From: Saccoglossus kowalevskii
Lineage: Eukaryota > Hemichordata > Enteropneusta > Harrimaniidae
NCBI RefSeq assembly: GCF_000003605.2
Contig: NW_003120422.1
Location: 34,635 to 47,947 of the forward strand
Direction of reading: 5' to 3'
Length of the DNA: 13,313 nucleotides
A model generated the notes under the pieces. The model had not been told where the DNA came from. It did not search any database and worked only from the letters and a program-made list of their open reading frames with translations. Each line of letters begins with the position of its first letter. Position 1 is the first letter of the stretch. Below, in pieces: positions 7,854-13,313 of the stretch. A program made the position numbers and the translations under genes.

Positions 7854-9295
7854 TTAACAACAACCTTTTATTTCAAACGCATTCAATACACGACAATTGA
7901 AATGATAAATCTCATTTTTATGTTTCAATTAGATTTTGAAGATATATTTAAGATACTACTTTCACAGCTCCTTCTTCAGATAATGGCGCTGCATTATGGG
8001 TATTTGTTGATTTACATGAATACTTTATTTGTCATTTTCCACAAGCCGTCGGTCAAGAGTGAGACTTTGACAAAAATGTTACTTTGTGAGGAGAGGATAG
8101 AAGACATTTTCTTGATACGGGAAGTACTTGTCTTTTCAATGCATTATAAATAAAATCGATCCGATTACCCAAAATACAGGAATGATATGAACTTCTGATG
8201 TAAAAGATATGTAAAATGATACCTTGGTATATAAAAATCGGCTAAAAAGTTCATATTTAGGACATACGCAAATGAAATGAAATTCTTCCTCTGTAAACGT
8301 ATCTCTACGTATCCTGCGGTAGTGTCATGTACATGTGTGTTATTATGCCTACCCATTTCAATGTACCTTGTATATGATGAACCATTCCATATTTAGATAG
8401 GGAAACACAACTTTAATAGTCTTTAATAGGTTCGAGGCTTCGTGGTGGTTATTATTGTTTTATGTCAGGTTTTGGCTTCTGTATCCAATAATCTTTGACC
8501 AAATATATTTGAGTACAAGCACACATTCCCAAATTTATGACGACAAATCAGGTTTACAAGGTACGCCGAGTTAACAATAATATCACTCCTCTTATTTTTT
8601 TGTCACAGAATAACATTGTAATGATTAGAATTCCCCAAAATTTGCTGTGTTATTGGTTTCTACTCATATACATTTTCAGAATAGGATCTGTTCTATTTGT
8701 GGTGAGTAATCACAATATGAATTATATAATCATCAGAGATATTCACAATTCAGTCTCTTCGTCAACTTAATAATTGCAGTCGATTTGTTTTTTGCATTAA
8801 AACTTGTATAACTCTCCTAAAGTGTGCTCATTGTTTGTTTTATTGCATGAAACAATTTTTTTGCGAATATATGCACTTCCATCTTGAATATATAGTGATG
8901 TGTTAATAATAATAGTACAAATGCGACATTTTATGTTTCCGACAAATACATGTTATTGATTAATTATTCAAGTAGGGTACCTTCGATTATACATGAATAG
9001 ATGTATTGTTATGTTTTTAAGGTCGAATATGCAAATTTGTAATGAGTAAAACCGTATAAAAATGTTCGCTAGCGACGCAGAGAAACAGATCCCCATTCAA
9101 AACAACGTAAAAAATCCCCGAAAGTACCACCCTAAGTTAAAAAAGAGGCACAAAACGTTTTGAGGTTGTCAGTCAATATGTCAGTGAGCAGGGATGAATT
9201 GTCATCGATCCATTCAGTTGCATACACATGTCTCGAATACAGTAACATGAATACCCAAAATTCACTGCGACTTCGCCAGTCACGAGGACTTTATT
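7854..9295. other. no supported gene; left flank of the transposon
   Basis: Open frames at 7848-8153, 8165-8356 and 8537-8770 are AT-driven, partly without ATG starts, and match nothing I know. From about 9060 to 9295 the base composition is less AT-rich. A 39-codon ATG frame (9178-9297, beginning MSVSRDELSS) stays open until its stop codon falls at the very edge of the transposon. It could be a host exon interrupted by the insertion, but I see no continuation on the right flank. Confidence 0.4.
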
Positions 9296-9369
9296 AATAA
9301 GCCCCTTTCCAATTCCATTCTCCATTGTATTTCCCATGATGCTTAGAGAGCGGTCACGGGGTCACATGG

Positions 9370-9375
9370 TATATA
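9370..9375 (+). promoter_or_regulatory. TATA-like box in the left TIR
   Basis: TATATA stands in GGTATATACATTGAGTAC, at the position where the right TIR has TATAAA. It lies about 80 bp upstream of the splice donor, leaving room for a noncoding first exon of about 50 bases for the + strand gene. Confidence 0.5.
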
Positions 9376-9451
9376 CATTGAGTACGAGAAGTAGCACTGA
9401 TGCGCGTACTAGATACAACAAGCTCTGTTTTTGTCCAGAAAACAGCTATTT

Positions 9452-9460
9452 AAGGTGAGT
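9452..9460 (+). other. 5' splice donor of the first exon of the + strand transposon gene
   Basis: AAG|GTGAGT matches the metazoan 5' splice consensus at all nine positions and is conserved in both TIRs. The exon would end at 9454. A suitable acceptor (ATATTTCAG) ends at 10281, five bases before the ATG of the SAP-domain frame, giving an intron of about 830 bp. Confidence 0.6.
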
Positions 9461-9570
9461 TTTCTCAATATTTTCCACTGTGATTAACTTAAACCTTTGA
9501 CAGATTAGTTTATAGTGTGTTTTAATTGCAAAGAAAATCTTTATTTTATAAAATGACTTAGTTTGTTCAT

Positions 9571-10281
9571 AATATTTGTAGTCATATAAAGTTTTGCATT
9601 ATTGTCTATCTTTTTATAGTTGAATAATTTAGTCTTAATTTTTTGTATATGTTATGTGCATTTCCTATTTTTTACTATTATTTTTTCTTAAACATTTGTA
9701 ACTATTGCCAATCCCTCCAGGGAATGTGTAAGTGTTAATAAAATCACAATTACTTGTTGTATATCTTGACATTTCAGCACAGAGGATGTTCATTGAATGT
9801 ATAAAAAAGGCTTTGTGAAAATGTTTAAATAAGTTAACTTTTAACATCAAAGTACGCTTTACTTTTCTGTTCAACTGACTTTTTCCAGTGTACAACAGTA
9901 CAGGAAGTGATCCTAATGTTAGCTTTTTCACAGTTCCATAGTTAACAAATAGCCATTTAACAGTTTCATTCATTATAATCTAAGCTGTTGACTTGGCTGT
10001 AACCAACATTTCACATTTATAAATTTGTCGTTTAGTTAAATTGTGTCCTCTCATCCTATATCTACTTTAATGAGTGTATAGGACAGTACTATGGATGTAT
10101 GATAATGCTGTGTGGTAATTTGTTTTATAATAAACATTATCACTGTTGTATCTAGTAATTTTGTTACTCATTCCAACTTATTTGTTTTGCTAATCTAGCC
10201 AATTGAATGCCAAACCAGTGTTCGATAGATTTGTGTATTAGTACAGTAATTGATGAAATGTTTTCAAGTGCCATATTTCAG
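9571..10281 (+). other. presumed intron of the + strand transposon gene
   Basis: This is AT-rich sequence between the TIR donor and the acceptor at 10280-10281. A minus-strand open frame at 9665-9973 (102 codons) lies here; it has no known domain and I regard it as chance. No other element or RNA is seen. Confidence 0.45.
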
Positions 10282-10285
10282 ATCA

Positions 10286-10500
10286 ATGGATAATCCAGAT
10301 ACCCATGAATTATATGTCAACTTTCAAAGATAAGGTGTGCCACAGTTCAGAGAAAGCCTACAAAAAGAGGGTCTTCCTGTCTCGGGTCGGAATAATGAGC
10401 TTGTTGCCTTGGTATATGCTGCATCCCTGATGAAATTATCATTAGTTGCAACAGCTGAAGAAAAGTCAGCAGACAGAGAACAACAATAGCTGATGATGCA
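10286..10500 (+). pseudogene. broken 5' coding exon of the transposon's accessory gene (SAP-like domain)
   Basis: From the ATG at 10286, right after a splice acceptor, the frame reads 15 codons, a TAA (10331-10333), 51 codons, then a TAG (10487-10489). The second block carries a SAP-like motif: hydrophobic residues, then EGLPVSGR, then NELVALVYAA. This is the helix-turn-helix fold that binds DNA in chromatin and nuclease proteins. In invertebrate transposons and relatives, such N-terminal SAP-like segments followed by VxxxAEEK are found ahead of SWIM zinc-finger and YqaJ nuclease regions. None of that is present here, because similarity stops at the deletion junction just downstream. The gene would have run toward the transposase gene, tail to tail. 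The two stops make it a pseudogene; the family of the lost part is inferred. Confidence 0.7.
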
Positions 10501-10516
10501 GCAACACTGATGTTGA
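10490..10516. other. internal deletion junction between the two converging genes
   Basis: The + strand SAP gene remnant fades after its stop at 10487. The - strand transposase remnant, which is readable down to the CFQQHF segment, fades at about 10516. Both genes lack their 3' halves and are separated by fewer than 30 bases. The simplest reading is one deletion that removed the DDE catalytic domain and the distal part of the accessory protein together. Confidence 0.65.
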
Positions 10517-11525
10517 AAAAATGTTGTTGAAAGCACTTCGAAAGGTTTGATACTACATTCTCTTTAGGATGGTAGCGAATGAGTGGTTTTAGTTCAGTTG
10601 AGAGAACCTTGATCCATGTTGTGAATTTCAAATCTGCCAGATCCTCATTCAGAAGGCCTAGTCTCTATTTCATGAATACCATTAGTAATTCACCCTTACA
10701 ATCAAGTTTAGGACCAAATTTCTTGGGTTCTTGGACAAATTTTCTCTGCACCTTTGTACTGATAACTTTTTTTGGTCCATACCAATATCTCATCTTTTCA
10801 GTCTTCAATTTAACAAAGCTATACAATAAATGAAAAATAGAAAGACTTGGTAAACCGATATAAAATTTAACTTTACTGTCATTAGAAAGTATTTTTTTTC
10901 ATATTTACACATACTTTTTACAGTAACATTATTTCCAACCTTCACAGTTGTTTTCAAATTAGTATTTTTTCTAGTTTATCTATTCTTGAACGTAAAAGTT
11001 TAATAGTCTCTGACTTTTTTTTTTGAAACCCTTGCATTCACAATTTAGATCACAATCACATTTGAAGAAATAGTTCATCATTGATGGAATAGTTTGCATT
11101 GTTACTGTGATTTTTCTGAGTTTTATCCTTGTCAAGTTATGAAGTGATTTGTTCATCTGTCTCTGGTGGAATATTTTCAATGTTATTGTTTGTCTTTTTT
11201 ATTGGTACTACAGCTGTATTTTACGCCGCGGAGCTACCACCTTGACTCTGTAACCAAGTTTTAAGGCAGGATATGGATTGGACTTGGTTGGCATATCATC
11301 AATAAAATGATCTGATCATACTCTGCCGTATATGTTGGGAATTCAGTTTTTGTTAGTTTTGGTGTCTTTGCAGTTGATGAGCTTGGTCCATATAGCTAGT
11401 CCATTTGGATTATTTTCTTTCTTTGAAGAGATAAAGAGCAAAAACTGGCAATACTTATTCTTCCATTCTGTAAGTTTATATGTACTATTGGCACATCTAG
11501 GCACACCACAAGAACAATTTGGCAT
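10505..11525 (-). pseudogene. broken THAP/HTH_Tnp_4 transposase, C-terminal DDE domain missing
   Basis: The minus strand starts at the ATG at 11525-11523. In order it encodes: a THAP zinc-finger start (PNCSCGVPRCAN, with CxxxxC), a later W (AIWTKLI), then SDHF and NPYPALKLGY, the end of a C2CH THAP domain; a linker; a cysteine cluster (CDCDLNCEC, about 11035-11065); a coiled coil (ETIKLLRSRIDKLEKIL, 10961-11010); KFYIGLPS (about 10845-10870); and an HTH_Tnp_4-like region (ELLMVFMK, RLGLLNEDLAD, FTTWIKVL, ELKPLI; about 10570-10695). In full-length relatives a DDE_Tnp_4 nuclease follows; here it is deleted. Lesions include a TGA at 11343-11345; a TGA at 11316-11318 replacing the third zinc-binding cysteine; a stop at 11208-11210; a frame change around the A10 tract (11015-11024); a stop at 10665-10667; and a short deletion before FTTW. 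It is certainly inactive. Confidence 0.85.
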
Positions 11526-12149
11526 TGTAAATATATAGAGAATACTGTAATACCCAACAAAAGAAACAGTGAAAGTTTATTGTACTTTAACTGAGATGTA
11601 AAGAGTATCAGACTAACAAAAAAATGTGTATGAAACTACTCTACATTTTTAAAACGTTTAACCTTTGAAAAGAACCATAACAAAAACTTTAATTGTACTA
11701 CAGAGCAAAACACTATTTTTTCAGAAAATATGTTCAGTAAAACAGTCAGTCCCAAATTCACAAATAATGAGTTCCTATTTTTATTGATGAACATGATAAT
11801 AATAAAACAGAATAAAAATAGACAGCCAGAGTACATACAAACTTCAATTCAGAAAGATGTATTTTAATGAGTGGAAGTGTTAAATGGCTCTTTCTCGGTC
11901 AGGGAACTGTGAACATTTGATTCACTTGAACAAGTTTTACAAAGCACACCATATATTCTACTTAAACATTTTCATAAGTTTTTTTTCTATAACTGCAGTG
12001 AACAACTTCTGTATACTTTCATAAAGAAGTGAACAGACAATTTAAGTCATTTAAAAAAAGAATTTCCTATGCAATTACTAAAAACATACTATAAACTAAT
12101 CTATCAAAGGTTTAAGTTAATCACAGTGGTAAATTTTGCGAAAACTCAC
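11526..12149 (-). other. presumed intron of the - strand transposase gene
   Basis: On the minus strand it runs from the GTGAGT donor in the right TIR to an acceptor just upstream of the THAP ATG. The best candidate is ATTACAG, whose AG is at 11546-11545. The ATG is also preceded directly by TTTACA, which may be a mutated acceptor. The content is AT-rich with no coding signal. Part of it overlaps the inner end of the TIR. Confidence 0.45.
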
Positions 12150-12152
12150 CTT
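12144..12152 (-). other. 5' splice donor of the first exon of the transposase gene
   Basis: The minus strand reads AAG|GTGAGT, identical to the left TIR donor and in the same context (CTATTTAAGGTGAGTTTTC). The first exon would end at 12150. This noncoding exon would join the exon that begins just before the THAP start codon. Confidence 0.6.
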
Positions 12153-12219
12153 AAATAGTTGGTTAAATAGAGCTTATTGTGTTTAGTACTTGTATCTGTG
12201 CTGCTTCCTGTACTCAATG

Positions 12220-12225
12220 TTTATA
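12220..12225 (-). promoter_or_regulatory. TATA box in the right TIR
   Basis: On the minus strand TATAAA occurs in GAGGTATAAACATTGAGTAC, the counterpart of TATATA in the left TIR. It lies about 75 bp upstream of the splice donor and would drive the transposase gene. Confidence 0.5.
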
Positions 12226-12656
12226 CCTCGTGACCTTTCTCCAAGCATCATGGGTAATACAATGGAGGATGGAATTTGAAAGGGGCTTATTGATATATAG
12301 TGTTTATATTTCTAAATCAACTTTTGTGAAATGAATATTAGTTATTGAGTATTGGTGAGAGTAAAATAAATTTAATTTAAAATTGCCTGTCAATTACGTT
12401 TACTGCTCGCAATTTTGTCTGACACGCATGAATGGATGTCTTCTTTAAAATACACCTGTGGAAATTGATTTATTTCACGGGGATGTACAATTGTGCATGT
12501 CGGACATTTTTTCGACAGATGAGGGTCTCGGTCAGTTTTCCCTCGGATAACCTGTGTATTAGAAAACATCGGTGTACTATATAATGCGGTGGTTGACCGC
12601 TTTGCAATATTAAAACTGGTTGGCGGATTGGTACATTTTGGCAGATTATAAAAAAC

Positions 12657-12743
12657 ATGGCAGCCTCTTTCGCGGAGTTGTGTGTGGTATATTTATTCGC
12701 TAAATGTCAAATGCATGTATGTAGGCACGAAGATTTAAGGTAG
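12657..12743 (+). CDS. possible short first coding exon of a host gene (weak)
   Basis: AAACATGG is a strong eukaryotic start context. The frame begins MAASFAELC and runs 28 codons to a TAG at 12741-12743. The 200 bases upstream are GC-richer than the surroundings and contain an inverted CCAAT box (GGATTGGTA, about 12624-12632). That would suit a promoter and first exon, with a donor such as the GTATAT at 12688 inside the frame. There is no downstream coding evidence in the window and no recognised family. The same patch could instead be part of an uncharacterised repeat. Confidence 0.15.
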   Translation: MAASFAELCVVYLFAKCQMHVCRHEDLR

Positions 12744-13009
12744 AGATGCAGTTTATTTGGCTTGCTTTTTAATTGAGTAATTAGACAATGAAGATGGTAT
12801 TATATATCCAACATGTTATATATTTTCTGAAAGCTTATAATACAAACTTTGTAAAACTTGTCTTTATTTTAAATATCCAGAATGCGTTTTTGATTTTGGG
12901 TCAAAAGTATGCTTTTTTGGACAAAAGTGGTTTAAAAAAAATTAGCTTAAAAACTTCAAGTCCATTTGTGGGTAAAATAACATCACTGGATACCTTGGTA
13001 TACTACTAA

Positions 13010-13171
13010 TTCAAATGCGTCCACTCATCTCTCTAACGACTTTCAAAGTCGCACAGCATGACCTCAAAGTTCACTCTTTTCTATTTTTGCATAATTTATA
13101 TATCCATGTTAATTGCGGACTTGTTATTTTTGTTCCACTTGCCGTAATAAACTGTCCGGACGCATTTTGAA
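13010..13171. repeat. 162-bp segment bounded by a short inverted repeat
   Basis: TTCAAATGCGTCC at 13010-13022 matches the inverted copy GGACGCATTTTGAA at 13158-13171, with one extra T. The size and arrangement would suit a very small MITE, but there is no clear target duplication (left flank CTACTAA, right flank GGGGG). It may be coincidence. Confidence 0.3.
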
Positions 13172-13313
13172 GGGGGAACACCTTGTCAATAATGTGTGAA
13201 AATTTCGAGGCAAATGGCCAAAGCGTCTATCAGCTATTTTAATTTAAAACCCAAGAATTCACCAAAAATAGAAGACGAGAAAAAGGCTAATTTGCATATT
13301 TGCGCGTTAAACC

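Larger units (their letters stand above)
9296..9570 (+). repeat. left terminal inverted repeat of the transposon
   Basis: This matches the reverse complement of 12032-12291 nearly throughout, roughly four bases in five by eye. Landmarks in order are AATAAGCCCCTTTC, CTCCATTGTATT, CCCATGATGCTT, GGTCACG, ACATTGAGTAC, AAGCTCT, CTATTTAAGGTGAGTTTTC, CCACTGTGATTAACTTAAAC and AAATGACTTA. The left copy has a 6-8 bp insertion after GGTCACG, and the two drift apart inside 9530-9570. Confidence 0.95.
9296..12291. mobile_element. internally deleted DNA transposon with long TIRs, ISL2EU/IS4EU-like
   Basis: The two ends are long inverted repeats, both beginning AATAAGCCCCTTTC. The interior carries the 5' halves of two converging genes: a SAP-domain gene on + and a THAP/HTH_Tnp_4 transposase gene on -. 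As I know it, a THAP-type transposase of the DDE_Tnp_4 kind together with a second, accessory gene (a YqaJ-type nuclease protein) marks the ISL2EU (IS4EU) superfamily. The accessory nuclease part is absent here, so the superfamily is inferred. The ends can be read as AT|AAGCCCC ... GGGGCTT|AT, compatible with a 2-bp AT target duplication. AT is its own reverse complement, so this cannot be told from part of the TIR. The copy is dead: multiple stops, frameshifts, and loss of the catalytic domain. It could still be mobilised in trans if its ends are intact and a relative supplies transposase. Confidence 0.85.
12032..12291 (-). repeat. right terminal inverted repeat of the transposon
   Basis: This is the inverted partner of 9296-9570. 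It carries the same landmarks on the minus strand, ending outward in GGGGCTTATT. The divergence between the two TIRs shows that the insertion is not recent. Confidence 0.95.
12292..13313. other. right flank of the transposon, no supported gene
   Basis: 12292-12440 is plain AT-rich DNA. 12450-12700 is GC-richer, with a hairpin (GCGGT-GGTTG-ACCGC at 12586-12600) and a 62-codon minus-strand frame without a known domain. 12788-13009 holds a 73-codon ATG frame of low-complexity composition (many I, L, F, K codons), which I do not accept as a gene. Confidence 0.4.

Noticed and set aside
7848-8153. 101-codon plus-strand frame
   Set aside because: It has a GTG start only and begins in the decayed third copy of the 206-bp unit. 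The composition is AT-driven.
9066-9075. 10-bp palindrome TCGCTAGCGA
   Set aside because: It is a single short palindrome, not repeated and not positioned near any start or element end.
9665-9973. 102-codon minus-strand frame inside the transposon
   Set aside because: It lies in the presumed intron of the left gene, on the opposite strand, with no domain. THAP and HTH remnants of the transposase lie elsewhere.
10579-10833. 84-codon plus-strand frame
   Set aside because: It is the antisense shadow of the transposase HTH region.
11332-11538. 68-codon plus-strand frame resembling a signal peptide (hydrophobic start)
   Set aside because: It is the antisense shadow of the THAP domain, which gives a clear family match on the minus strand.
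12586-12600. Hairpin GCGGT-GGTTG-ACCGC considered as a terminator
   Set aside because: It has a five-base stem, no T-run follows, and the sequence is eukaryotic.
12788-13009. 73-codon ATG frame
   Set aside because: It is dominated by I, L, F, K and N codons expected from AT-rich DNA, with no domain or conserved context.

Overview
This window is AT-rich, gene-poor animal DNA. I see no intact protein-coding gene, no rRNA or tRNA gene, and nothing bacterial (no operons, no ribosome-binding sites, no ORF above about 100 codons). It shows introns and splice signals, a THAP-domain DNA transposon, an LTR-like sequence and several locally duplicated blocks. This suits intergenic or intronic DNA of an invertebrate, probably marine (a mollusc, brachiopod, lancelet, hemichordate or cnidarian would all fit). 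The sequence alone does not fix the species.

The main content is a DNA transposon of about 3.0 kb at 9296-12291. It has long terminal inverted repeats of about 260-275 bp ending in AATAAGCCCC. Inside are the 5' halves of two genes pointing at each other. The left gene (+ strand) starts with a SAP-like domain. The right gene (- strand) starts with a THAP zinc finger, followed by a cysteine cluster, a coiled coil and an HTH_Tnp_4-like helix-turn-helix that normally precedes a DDE_Tnp_4 nuclease. Both reading frames are broken by stops and frameshifts. Their 3' halves, including the transposase catalytic domain, meet at one deletion junction near 10490-10516. Each inverted repeat carries its own TATA-like box and a consensus 5' splice donor (AAG|GTGAGT). 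The two genes were therefore probably driven by near-identical promoters and noncoding first exons embedded in the repeats. The gene pair resembles the two-gene ISL2EU (IS4EU) type of eukaryotic transposon.

Region by region: 1-93 may be the 3' tail of a coding sequence. 485-1660 is a minisatellite built on an 18-bp motif, with 52-bp higher-order units at 766-921, decaying rightward. 1750-2147 looks like a solo or truncated LTR with two perfect heat-shock elements and a TATA box. 3899-4925 holds two diverged copies of a block of about 180 bp. 5989-6289 holds two diverged copies of a block of about 90 bp. 6669-6840 is an exact-length 86-bp tandem duplication with an RFX-like palindrome in each copy. 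7358-7853 is a 206-bp tandem duplication plus a partial third copy. 9296-12291 is the transposon. 12450-12745 is a GC-richer patch with a possible short first exon (weak). 13010-13171 is bounded by a short inverted repeat. The stretches between are unremarkable AT-rich DNA.
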